Source: Actinopolymorpha pittospori (lineage in GTDB: Bacteria > Actinomycetota > Actinomycetes > Propionibacteriales > Actinopolymorphaceae). Taken from it: a DNA stretch of 64,000 bases. Where the stretch lies: assembly GCF_014873875.1 (NCBI RefSeq), contig NZ_JADBEM010000001.1, positions 7,502,001 through 7,566,000 of the forward strand, given 5' to 3'. Position 1 is the stretch's first letter. Every line of letters starts with the position of its first letter. Positions 7,913-15,576 of this stretch are shown here, one piece after another. The translations under genes and the position numbers were made by a program. The notes beneath the pieces are model-generated. The model was not told the origin of the DNA and did not search any database. It was given only the letters and a program-made list of their open reading frames with translations.

Positions 7913-9682
7913 TTGCCGGTGAGTGCGAACTCCCACGAGGCCGACCAACCCACGTCTTCCACCACGACTCGTCGATTCCGGTACGAGAAGGACCATCCTC
8001 GCTACCGCTGGGTGGCCTTGTCGAACACCACGCTCGGTGTTCTGATGGCCACGATCAACTCCTCGATCGTGATCATTTCGTTGCCGGCGATCTTCCGTGG
8101 GATCCACCTCAACCCACTGGCACCGGGCAACGTGAGCTACCTGCTCTGGATGATCATGGGGTTCCTGCTGGTCTCCGCGGTCCTCGTGGTCTCCCTCGGG
8201 CGACTCGGCGACATGTACGGCCGAGTGCGCATCTACAGCTTCGGCTTCGTCGTCTTCACCATCGCCTCGATCCTGCTCGCCATCGATCCGTTCCGACAAA
8301 GTTCCGGTGCTCTATGGCTGATCGGCTGGCGTCTCGTCCAAGGCGTGGGCGGCGCCATGCTCTTCGCGAACTCCACGGCGATCCTCACCGACGCCTTCCC
8401 CTCCAACCGAAGAGGCATGGCGCTCGGGATCAACCAGGTCGCGGCGATCGCCGGGTCCTTCCTCGGACTGCTCATCGGTGGCGTCCTCGCCGAGGTGGAC
8501 TGGCGTGCGGTGTTCTGGGTGAGCGTGCCGATCGGCATCCTCGGAACCATCTGGTCCTATCGCTCCCTGCACGAACTCGGCCAGCGTCACCGCGGCAAGG
8601 TCGACATCGCCGGGAACGTGACGTTCGCGCTCGGCCTCACCGCCATCCTGGCGGCCATCACCTACGGCATCCAGCCCTACGGCGGACACACCATGGGCTG
8701 GACGAACCCGGCCGTTCTCGGCGGCCTGATCGGCGGCGCCGTCCTGCTCGTCGTGTTCTGCGTGGTCGAGTCGCGGGTGGCGGACCCGATGTTCCACCTC
8801 AGCCTGTTCCGCAACCGCGCGTTCGGTGCCGGCAACCTGGCCGGTCTGCTCGCCTCGATCGGTCGCGGCGGGATGCAGTTCATGCTGATCATCTGGCTGC
8901 AGGGGATCTGGCTACCGCTGCACGGATTCGACTACGCCCGAACACCGCTGTGGGCCGGCATCTACCTGGTCCCGTTGACCATCGGGTTCCTGCTGGCCGG
9001 ACCGATCTCCGGTTACCTCTCCGACCGCCACGGCGCCCGGGCCTTCGCGACCGGCGGGCTTCTCGTGGTCGCCGCGACGTTCGTCGGCCTGCTGCTCCTG
9101 CCGGTGGACTTCCCCTACTGGGCCTTCGCCGCGCTGATCGCGGTGAACGGCATCGGCTCCGGGCTGTTCTCCTCGCCGAACACCTCCGCGATCATGAACA
9201 GCGTGCCGGCTCGCCAGCGCGGTTCGGCGTCCGGTATGCGAGCGACGTTCTTCAATTCCGGAACGTCCCTTTCGATTGGAATCTTCTTCTCGCTGATGAT
9301 CATCGGCCTCGCGAACTCCCTGCCGGCCTCGCTCACCCGTGGTCTGGAGCAGCAGGGGGTCTCCCCCGGGGTCGCCAGCCAGGTTGGTCACCTGCCGCCG
9401 GTCGGGAGCCTGTTCGCGGCGTTCCTCGGCTACAACCCGATCGCCCAACTGCTCGGGCCGACCGGGGCGCTCAACCACCTGCCGGCGGCGAACGTCGCTA
9501 CTCTCACCGGCAAGGAGTTCTTTCCCCAACTGATCTCCGCACCTTTCCACCATGGGTTGGTGATTGTCTTCCTGGCTGCTGCCATCATGACTGTCATCGG
9601 AGCGTTCGCCTCGCTGTTGCGTGGTCAGCGCTACGTTCATGGTGAAAGTCCGACCAGTGAGGAAGAGGGAGCCGCCACATGA
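7913..9682 (+). CDS. MFS drug exporter, DHA2 (14-helix) family
   Basis: A proton-driven multidrug-type exporter of the inner membrane, about 589 residues. It shows the MFS motif LGRLGDMYGRVR between helices 2 and 3, the RLVQGVGGAML segment typical of DHA2 helix 4-5, and about 14 hydrophobic helices. Start choice is uncertain: the frame opens at ATG 7889 without a ribosome site and directly against the candidate operator, whereas GGAGG at 7899-7903 is nine bases before the in-frame TTG at 7913 (GTG 7919 is a third option), so I took 7913. Its stop overlaps the start of a marR gene by four bases, which implies one operon and control by that regulator. The substrate cannot be read from sequence. 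Confidence 0.9.
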   Translation: MPVSANSHEADQPTSSTTTRRFRYEKDHPRYRWVALSNTTLGVLMATINSSIVIISLPAIFRGIHLNPLAPGNVSYLLWMIMGFLLVSAVLVVSLGRLGDMYGRVRIYSFGFVVFTIASILLAIDPFRQSSGALWLIGWRLVQGVGGAMLFANSTAILTDAFPSNRRGMALGINQVAAIAGSFLGLLIGGVLAEVDWRAVFWVSVPIGILGTIWSYRSLHELGQRHRGKVDIAGNVTFALGLTAILAAITYGIQPYGGHTMGWTNPAVLGGLIGGAVLLVVFCVVESRVADPMFHLSLFRNRAFGAGNLAGLLASIGRGGMQFMLIIWLQGIWLPLHGFDYARTPLWAGIYLVPLTIGFLLAGPISGYLSDRHGARAFATGGLLVVAATFVGLLLLPVDFPYWAFAALIAVNGIGSGLFSSPNTSAIMNSVPARQRGSASGMRATFFNSGTSLSIGIFFSLMIIGLANSLPASLTRGLEQQGVSPGVASQVGHLPPVGSLFAAFLGYNPIAQLLGPTGALNHLPAANVATLTGKEFFPQLISAPFHHGLVIVFLAAAIMTVIGAFASLLRGQRYVHGESPTSEEEGAAT

Positions 9683-10143
9683 ACACACCGGCGACGACCC
9701 AAACCGGCGGCCCCATCCAGCGAGAGGACGCGACCCGGCTCTATCTCGCGATCGCCCGGTTATCCCGCTGGTTACGGCGCCAGGGCGCGTCGCAGCGCGG
9801 CGACCTCGGGCACGGCGGCATGTCGGCCTTGGCCACGCTGACGAACGCCGGACCGATGCGACTCGGTGACCTCGCCGTCCGCGAGCAGGTCGCGCCACCC
9901 ACGCTGTCGCGGGTGGTGGCCTCACTGGAGCAGGCGGGCTATGCCGTGCGCAAGGCCGATCCGCAGGATCGGCGCGCGAGCATCGTCGCGGCGACCGAGG
10001 AGGGCCGGCAGGTCGCGCAGGGACTGCGTTCGGTGCGGTCCCAGGCACTGCAGACCCGACTCGAACGCCTCACACCCGAGCACTACGCCGCGCTGCTTGC
10101 TGCCCTGCCGGCGCTGGAGATCCTGGTCGAGGACGACACCTGA
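9679..10143 (+). CDS. MarR family transcriptional regulator
   Basis: A 154-residue winged-helix regulator. LAVREQVAPPTLSRVVASLEQAGYAVRKADPQDRRASIV contains the recognition helix and the wing with the DxRA motif of the family (about residues 65-105), and the flanking helices form the dimer domain. It is coupled to the MFS gene by an ATGA overlap and probably represses that operon, releasing DNA when it binds the exported compound. The candidate operator lies at 7865-7883. Confidence 0.92.
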   Translation: MNTPATTQTGGPIQREDATRLYLAIARLSRWLRRQGASQRGDLGHGGMSALATLTNAGPMRLGDLAVREQVAPPTLSRVVASLEQAGYAVRKADPQDRRASIVAATEEGRQVAQGLRSVRSQALQTRLERLTPEHYAALLAALPALEILVEDDT

Positions 10144-10200
10144 GCGGTTCGCGGCGGCGGTTTCTCAGGCGTACGCGGGACCGTCCCAGCTTCGGCGCGG

Positions 10201-10216
10201 CGGGTCCCAGGACCCG
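10201..10216. terminator. Possible bidirectional terminator between marR and ppk2
   Basis: CGGGTCC at 10201-10207 pairs with GGACCCG at 10210-10216. It lies between two convergent genes, where a shared terminator is expected; the stem is short and the loop tight. Confidence 0.35.
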
Positions 10217-10218
10217 AC

Positions 10219-11058
10219 CTAGCCCTGGCGCAACCGTGCCTTCTGCGCCTGTACGTCGAAGTCGCCCGCCGGCCAGCGCGGATCGAGATCCTCCAGCCAC
10301 TCGACGAGCAACCGGGTGATCGCGAGGTTGCGATACCACTTGTGGTCACCCGGGACGACGTACCACGGTGCCTCGTCGGTGTTGGTCTTCTCCAGGGCGG
10401 CTTCGTAGGCGGCCTGGTAGTCGTCCCAGAGCGCGCGCTCGTCGATGTCGGCGGTGTTGAACTTCCAGTGCTTGGTCGGATCCTCCAACCTCGCGTTCAG
10501 CCGCTTGCGCTGCTCGTCCTTGGAGATGTGCAAGAAGCACTTGACGATGACGGTGCCGCGCTCGACGAGCTGCTGCTCGAACCGGTTGATCGTCGCGTAC
10601 CGACGCATCCAGGTCGATCGCGGTACGAGGTTGTGCACCCGGGCGACGAGAACGTCCTCGTAGTGAGACCGGTCGAAGATGCCGATGTAGCCCGGCTCGG
10701 GAAGGCCGCGTCGGATCCGCCAGAGAAAGTCGTGCTTGCGCTCCTCCACGGTCGGCGCCTTGAACGACGTGATGCGAACGCCCTGCGGGTCCATGAGGCC
10801 CACCGAGTGGCGGAGCGTGCCGCCCTTGCCCGAGGTGTCCATTCCCTGCAGGACAAGCAGGAGGCTGCGGTTCCCGCCGGTGCGTCCCTCCGCGAAGAGG
10901 CGTTCCTGCAGATCGGACAGAGCGGGTGCGAGTTCGGTGAGCAGCTCCCTGCCCGCGGCCTTGTTGCTCTTGAAACCGGGTGTGCTGGCGGTCTCCAGGT
11001 CGGCCAGGCTTACCGGGCCCTGCCGAAGACGCAGCCTGTCCCCAAACCGCTTCGCCAT
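10219..11058 (-). CDS. ppk2: Polyphosphate kinase 2 family nucleotide phosphotransferase
   Basis: Transfers phosphate between polyphosphate and nucleotides (AMP, ADP or their guanine forms). The 279-residue protein has the Walker A loop GMDTSGKGG, the Walker B-like DRSHYED, and the family segments DFLWRIRRGLPEPG and NRFEQQLVERGTVIVKCFLHISKDEQ. These match single-domain PPK2. I placed the start at 11058 (MAKRFGDRLRL) because GGGAG lies five bases upstream; the frame continues to 11226 without better signals. The PPK2 class (AMP or ADP acceptor) is not decided by what I can see. Confidence 0.9.
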   Translation of the reverse strand: MAKRFGDRLRLRQGPVSLADLETASTPGFKSNKAAGRELLTELAPALSDLQERLFAEGRTGGNRSLLLVLQGMDTSGKGGTLRHSVGLMDPQGVRITSFKAPTVEERKHDFLWRIRRGLPEPGYIGIFDRSHYEDVLVARVHNLVPRSTWMRRYATINRFEQQLVERGTVIVKCFLHISKDEQRKRLNARLEDPTKHWKFNTADIDERALWDDYQAAYEAALEKTNTDEAPWYVVPGDHKWYRNLAITRLLVEWLEDLDPRWPAGDFDVQAQKARLRQG

Positions 11059-11169
11059 CTCCGCTCCCATCGCGCGCTGTGGTGTGGTCCAGTCTCCCCC
11101 GGCCCGTCCGCGGGCGGGCGGTTGGTACCCAACGTGTCCGGCGCCGTACTGGTCTGATGGGATCACCAC

Positions 11170-11985
11170 GTGCGCATCCTGACCTCGCAGCGGACCATGC
11201 CCTCCACGTCGGACTCCGTTGCCCACCTCGCCGAGGTCCCCCTGGGCGGCGACCTCGACGACGAAGCGCTGGCCGAGGTCTACGCCTACCCCGCGGAGGG
11301 TCGCTGGCTGCGGGTGAACTTCATCTCCTCCCTCGACGGCGCGGCCCAGGGACCCGACGGCCGATCCGGTTCCATTTCGGGTAGTCCCGACCGGCGGGTC
11401 CTCGCGCTGCTGCGAGCACTGGCCGACGTCGTCCTCGTCGGTGCCGGCACGGCGCGCGCGGAAAGCTATGGCCCCGCCGGAGTCCGGTCGGCGTTCGCGG
11501 GCATCCGGGAGCGCCTCGGCCTGCCACCCACCCCGCCGATCGCGGTGGTGACGGAGTCCCTCGACGTGCCCGAGAAGCTGCTCGGCGATCCCCGCACGAT
11601 CGTGCTGACCTCAGGACGGGCGCCCGCGGACCGGCGGGAGCGCCTTGGCGGGCTCGTCGACGTCGCCGTCGTCGGGGAGGACGGAGTCGACATGGACGAG
11701 GTGGTGGCGGCTCTGGTCGCCCGCGGCCACCGGCGCATCCTGAGCGAGGGCGGGCCGACGCTGTTCGCGGGCCTGCTCGCCCGCGGCCTGGTCGACGAGC
11801 TGTGCCTCACGGTGTCGCCGACGCTGCTCGCCGGACCGGCGCTGCGGATCACGCACGGCCCCGAACTCGCCGAGCCCACCCGGCTCTCCCTCGCCTCTGT
11901 CCTGGAGGAGGACGGCTTCCTCTTCGAGCGCTGGCTCACCGGTCCCGCCACCGGTCCAGCCACCGGTCCCGCCACCGGTTCCTGA
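11170..11985 (+). CDS. RibD C-terminal (pyrimidine reductase/DHFR-fold) family protein
   Basis: A 271-residue NADPH-dependent reductase of the RibD_C fold. It has VNFISSLDGAAQGPDGRSGSISG near residue 50, the VLVGAGTARAESYGP motif, and ILSEGGPTLFAGLLARGLVDELCLTVSP, which are the NADPH- and substrate-binding segments of this group. There is no deaminase domain, so it is a stand-alone reductase related to the riboflavin enzyme; such paralogs are common in actinobacteria and often of unknown substrate. The start is GTG 11170. The C-terminus ends in a short GPAT repeat made by a 12-bp tandem duplication. Confidence 0.82.
   Translation: MRILTSQRTMPSTSDSVAHLAEVPLGGDLDDEALAEVYAYPAEGRWLRVNFISSLDGAAQGPDGRSGSISGSPDRRVLALLRALADVVLVGAGTARAESYGPAGVRSAFAGIRERLGLPPTPPIAVVTESLDVPEKLLGDPRTIVLTSGRAPADRRERLGGLVDVAVVGEDGVDMDEVVAALVARGHRRILSEGGPTLFAGLLARGLVDELCLTVSPTLLAGPALRITHGPELAEPTRLSLASVLEEDGFLFERWLTGPATGPATGPATGS
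11938..11982 (+). repeat. 12-bp tandem repeat at the 3' end of the RibD-like gene
   Basis: ACCGGTCCCGCC is repeated at 11938, 11950 (one change) and 11962, with a partial fourth copy to 11982, directly before the stop. It codes for repeated TGPA, so length changes keep the frame. Confidence 0.85.
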
Positions 11986-12062
11986 ACTCTCCGAGGCGGC
12001 TCTCACAGATCCGGCGTGGGTCGGGGGGAGCATCTTGGCGCCGGGTCGGCCAGACTGGTCAG

Positions 12063-13133
12063 ATGCAGCTCCCCGTCATGCCACCCGTCTCGCCGATGCT
12101 CGCCAAGCCGGTGAAGCACATCCCGCACGGCGAGCACAGCTACGAGCCCAAGTGGGACGGCTTCCGGTCGATCATCTTCCGTGACGGCGACGAGGTCGAG
12201 ATCGGCAGCCGCAACGAGCGGCCGATGACCCGCTACTTCCCCGAGGTCGTCGAGGCCGTCAAGGCGCACCTGCCGCGGCGCTGTGTGGTCGACGGGGAGA
12301 TCGTGATCCCGGACCCCGAGCAGGGCCGGCTGGACTTCGAGGCCCTCCAGCAGCGGATCCACCCGGCGGCGAGCCGCGTACGTCTGCTGTCGGAGCAGAC
12401 GCCTGCCCATTTCGTGGCATTCGACCTGCTCGCCCTCGACGACCGGGATCTCACCGCTGAGCCGTTCTCCGTGCGCCGGGCCGCTCTCGTCGACGCCCTG
12501 GCCAAGGCCGCCGCTCCGATCCACCTGACCCCGGCGACCACCGACAAGAACCTCGCCGAGCGGTGGTTCCACCAGTTCGAGGGCGCCGGTCTCGACGGTG
12601 TGATCGCGAAGCCACTGGCCGAGGCGTACGTGCCGGACAAACGGGTGATGTTCAAGGTCAAGCACGAACGCACCGCCGACTGTGTGGTCGCGGGCTACCG
12701 CCTGCACAAGAGCGGACCGGACCGGATCGGCTCGCTGCTGCTCGGGCTCTACAACGACGACGGCGACCTCGCGAGCGTCGGCGTGATCGGCGCGTTCCCA
12801 CTGGCCCGACGGCAAGAGCTGTTCGACGAACTCCAGCCGTTGGTCACGACGTTCGACGACCACCCCTGGGCCTGGGCCAGGCAGGAGGCCGGCAGCCGTA
12901 CGCCGCGCAACGCCGAGCAGAGCAGATGGAGCGCCGGGAAGGACCTGTCCTTCGTCCCGCTGCGCCCCGAACGCGTGGTGGAGGTCCGCTACGACCACAT
13001 GGAGGGCGTGCGGTTCCGCCACACGGCGCAGTTCGTGCGCTGGCGCCCCGACCGGGATCCGAGTTCGTGTGGCTATGCCCAGCTCGAGGAACCGGTACGC
13101 TTCGACCTCGCGGACATCCTGGGACTGAAGTGA
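12063..13133 (+). CDS. ATP-dependent DNA ligase (LigC type)
   Basis: Joins DNA nicks or ends, using ATP. The 356-residue protein has the adenylated lysine in EPKWDGFRS (Lys30), VVDGEIV, LDGVIAKPL and MFKVKHERTADCVVAGYR (motifs III to V of nucleotidyltransferases), then an OB-fold domain with the final REVRYDHMEG-type segment. It lacks the polymerase and nuclease domains of full LigD. A separate LigD-type polymerase domain lies 2.4 kb downstream on the other strand, so the two may work together in end joining or base repair. No Ku gene is visible in the window. Confidence 0.92.
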   Translation: MQLPVMPPVSPMLAKPVKHIPHGEHSYEPKWDGFRSIIFRDGDEVEIGSRNERPMTRYFPEVVEAVKAHLPRRCVVDGEIVIPDPEQGRLDFEALQQRIHPAASRVRLLSEQTPAHFVAFDLLALDDRDLTAEPFSVRRAALVDALAKAAAPIHLTPATTDKNLAERWFHQFEGAGLDGVIAKPLAEAYVPDKRVMFKVKHERTADCVVAGYRLHKSGPDRIGSLLLGLYNDDGDLASVGVIGAFPLARRQELFDELQPLVTTFDDHPWAWARQEAGSRTPRNAEQSRWSAGKDLSFVPLRPERVVEVRYDHMEGVRFRHTAQFVRWRPDRDPSSCGYAQLEEPVRFDLADILGLK

Positions 13134-13243
13134 CCGCCAGTCATGCCATGCCGTTCCTCGGCGTCGACCACGCCGAAGGGCCGCCAGTTTTGCTCCATAC
13201 CGTCCACGCGGGACGATGAACCTGAGCGAGGAGGAGGTGTCCG

Positions 13244-13807
13244 ATGTATGAGGTCGTGCTACTGATCGAGCAGCCCCTGTCCAACACAGACGCAGGCCAG
13301 ATCGCGGAACTCTACGCCGTGAAAGCGCACCCCGCGCACACCCACATCCATGTGCTTCTCCCTGTGGAGGACGCGTCCGCGCGGGTCGAGTCCGCGCTCG
13401 GATCGATCGCGGCGAGCGAGGTGCTCGCCACCTCCGCGCTGAACTTCCCCGACGTCGATCTCGCGAAGATCCAGGAGGAGATCGTCCAGCGCAGCCAGGC
13501 CGCTCTCGACCAGAGCCTGGCCGCCCTCGCCGCTCAGGGTTGCACGGCCGACGGCGAGATCACCTCCGCCGAGCCGGTCGAGGCACTCGCGGGCGCCGTC
13601 CGGCAGCGCCAGGCAGCCGAGGTGGTGATCCTCACCCGTCCACACCTGGTCGCGGAGTTCTTCCACGTCGACTGGACGTCCAAGGCCCGCCGCCGGCTCG
13701 GCGTACCCTGCCTGCACCTCATCGAGCACAAGGATCCGGCGGAGGTCGACCCGACCACCGTCGACCACCCGGTCGTCGACGGCGGGAAACACCAGGACGC
13801 CCCGTAG
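13244..13807 (+). CDS. UspA-like hypothetical protein
   Basis: A 187-residue protein with an alternating beta-alpha pattern. It opens MYEVVLLIEQPL, has HTHIHVLLPVED as second strand, a long helix (VDLAKIQEEIVQRSQAALDQSL) and EVVILTRPHLVAEFF near the end, like universal stress protein folds, but the ATP motif G-2x-G-9x-G is not clear. A strong GAGGAGG ribosome site precedes the ATG. It ends three bases before the convergent sigma-factor gene. Function unknown; USP-like is a fold-level guess. Confidence 0.7.
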   Translation: MYEVVLLIEQPLSNTDAGQIAELYAVKAHPAHTHIHVLLPVEDASARVESALGSIAASEVLATSALNFPDVDLAKIQEEIVQRSQAALDQSLAALAAQGCTADGEITSAEPVEALAGAVRQRQAAEVVILTRPHLVAEFFHVDWTSKARRRLGVPCLHLIEHKDPAEVDPTTVDHPVVDGGKHQDAP

Positions 13808-13809
13808 GG

Positions 13810-15078
13810 TCAGTCGGCGTCGAGCTCAGCGAGCCGCCGGGAGAGGAACGCCCGTTCGGCGTCGTTGCCGGCGAGGTCGCGAGCCCGGGCATACTCCAGC
13901 CGCGCCGCGGCGCGCTCCCCCATCCGGCGCAGGAAGTCCGCTCGGGCGAGCCGCAACGGCTGATAGTCGCCCAGGACTTCGTCGAGGCCGGCGAGGAGGG
14001 CGAAGCCGCGATCCGGGCCCTCCCTCTCGGCCACCGCGACAGCTCTGTTGAGTCGCACCACCGGTGAGCCGGTCAGCCGTTCGAGTCGCTCGTACAGCGC
14101 GACGATGGCGGCCCAGTCGGTCTCGGCGGCGCTCCGCGCGGAGGCGTGCTCGGCCGCGATCGCCGCCTGGAGCAGGTAGGCCGACACTCGCCGGAACGAC
14201 GCGGCGTGCTCGACGAAGGCCACCCCCTCCTCGATCTCGGCGCGGTTCCACCGGGAGCGGTCCTGGTCGGCGAGGAGCACGAGCTGACCCTCGTCGTCGG
14301 TCCGCGCGTCGCGCCGGGAGTGGTGGAGCAGCATCAGGGCGAGCAGCGCGGCCGGCTCCGGCTCGGTCGGCAACAGGTCGCTGACCACGCGGGTGAGCCG
14401 GATCGCCTCCTCACACAAGGCCGCGCGCACCGGGCTCGCCCCCGACGTCGCCGAGTGGCCTTCGGTGAAGACGAGATACAGGACGGCGAGCACGCCGCCG
14501 AGCCGGTCGGGGAGGTCGGCGTCAGTGGGAACACGGTAGGGGATGCCGGCCGTCGCGACCTTCTTCTTGGCCCGGGTGATCCGGGCGGCCATGGTCGGCT
14601 CGGAGACGAGGAAGGCCCGGGCGATCTCCGCCGTCGTGAGTCCACCGACCATCCGAAGCGTCAACGCGACGCGGGCTTCCGACGCGAGCGCCGGGTGGCA
14701 GCAGGTGAAGAGCAACCGGAGCCGCTCGTCGGGAATCGCGGCCGCGTCGGCCTCCTCCCCGACCAGGGCGGCGTCCGCGCCCCGCTCCGGCTCGGTGTCG
14801 ACGACGAGGAGCGGAAGCTTGCGCGCGAGGGTCGCCTCACGCCGGAGCCGATCCAGCCCGCGCCGCCTGGCCGTGGTGAGCAGCCACGCCTTCGGACGGT
14901 CGGGAACGCCGTCCCGCTCCCAGTGGCGGACAGCCTGCTCGAACGCGTCGGCCAGCGACTCCTCGGCGATCTCCAGGCTGCGCAGCTGACCCGTGAGCAG
15001 GGCGAGCAGGCGGCCCCAGTGTTCGGAGAACACCCGCTCGACCGCCTGCTTCGCGGCATCCGCCGCCACGTCGTTCAC
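13810..15078 (-). CDS. ECF sigma factor with C-terminal extension (ECF42-like)
   Basis: A 422-residue RNA polymerase sigma factor. Region 2 is at the N-terminus (VFSEHWGRLLALLTGQLRSLEIAEESLADAFEQA, with LLTTARRRGLDRLRRE), region 4 around LRMVGGLTTAEIARAFLVSEPTMAARITRAKKK, followed by a long helical C-terminal domain (DUF6596/TPR-like) found in this sigma group. Groups of this type, classified as ECF42, are encoded next to a YCII/DGPF-domain protein, exactly as here (15144-15485). The start is GTG 15078, which overlaps the stop of a mini-ORF in a tandem repeat linking it to the YCII gene. No anti-sigma factor is adjacent; the C-terminal extension is thought to do the regulation. Confidence 0.9.
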   Translation of the reverse strand: MNDVAADAAKQAVERVFSEHWGRLLALLTGQLRSLEIAEESLADAFEQAVRHWERDGVPDRPKAWLLTTARRRGLDRLRREATLARKLPLLVVDTEPERGADAALVGEEADAAAIPDERLRLLFTCCHPALASEARVALTLRMVGGLTTAEIARAFLVSEPTMAARITRAKKKVATAGIPYRVPTDADLPDRLGGVLAVLYLVFTEGHSATSGASPVRAALCEEAIRLTRVVSDLLPTEPEPAALLALMLLHHSRRDARTDDEGQLVLLADQDRSRWNRAEIEEGVAFVEHAASFRRVSAYLLQAAIAAEHASARSAAETDWAAIVALYERLERLTGSPVVRLNRAVAVAEREGPDRGFALLAGLDEVLGDYQPLRLARADFLRRMGERAAARLEYARARDLAGNDAERAFLSRRLAELDAD

Positions 15079-15149
15079 GCCACTGCCGCCACGTCGTTCA
15101 CGCCACTGCCGCCACGTCGTTCACGCCACTGCCGCCAGGTCGTTCACGC
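15065..15149 (-). repeat. 23-bp tandem repeat forming coupled mini-ORFs between yciI-like gene and sigma gene
   Basis: Three 23-bp units at 15065-15087, 15088-15110 and 15111-15133 plus a partial copy to 15149 with one mismatch. Read on the minus strand each unit holds a GTG start and, 8 codons later, a TGA that overlaps the next GTG (GTGA). The GTGs are at 15147, 15124, 15101 and 15078, the last being the sigma-factor start, and the first overlaps the stop of the YCII gene. Confidence 0.9.
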
Positions 15150-15485
15150 TGTGTCGACGGGACGGATCTCGATCCGCAGGCCGGGACTGTCCGGAATCTC
15201 TCGCGCCAACGCGAGGGCGTCGTCCATGTCCGCGCAGTCCAGGACGTAGAAGCCGCCGAGTTGCTCCTTGGTCTCGGCGTACGGCCCGTCGGTGACGCAG
15301 CCGGACGTCCGGTCGAGGGTCGTCGCCGTCGTGCTTGCCTGGAGCACCTCACCGGACTGCACGCGGCCCTCCTGCGCGAGCCGCTCGGACAGGACCATGT
15401 GGTGTTCGACGATCATCCGGCGTTCGGCGGGGCTCAGGGCCGCCTCCGCCTGCTCGTCGCCGTAGAGCAGAAACAGGAATCGCAC
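15144..15485 (-). CDS. YCII/DGPF-domain protein
   Basis: A 113-residue single-domain protein of the YCII-related family. It begins MRFLFLLYGDEQA and contains VTDGPYAETKEQLGGFYVLD, the family's D-G-P-[FY] motif, followed by the helix DDALALAREIP. Proteins of this kind are the standard partner of ECF42 sigma factors; their biochemical role is not settled, and some relatives are small-molecule hydrolases. Its stop overlaps the first GTG of the mini-ORF chain leading to the sigma gene. Confidence 0.9.
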   Translation of the reverse strand: MRFLFLLYGDEQAEAALSPAERRMIVEHHMVLSERLAQEGRVQSGEVLQASTTATTLDRTSGCVTDGPYAETKEQLGGFYVLDCADMDDALALAREIPDSPGLRIEIRPVDTA

Positions 15486-15576
15486 GTGGGACCTCCTCGG
15501 TTGGTTCGCGGACGCGGGTCATCCCGATGACGAACGGCGGACCCCCGGATCGACAGCTCCGGCCGTGAACGTTCGC

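Noticed and set aside
15065..15149. Possible CRISPR-like array
   Set aside because: The repeats are directly adjacent with no unique spacers, so this is a tandem repeat. The same holds for the repeats at 4966, 18340 and 30161.
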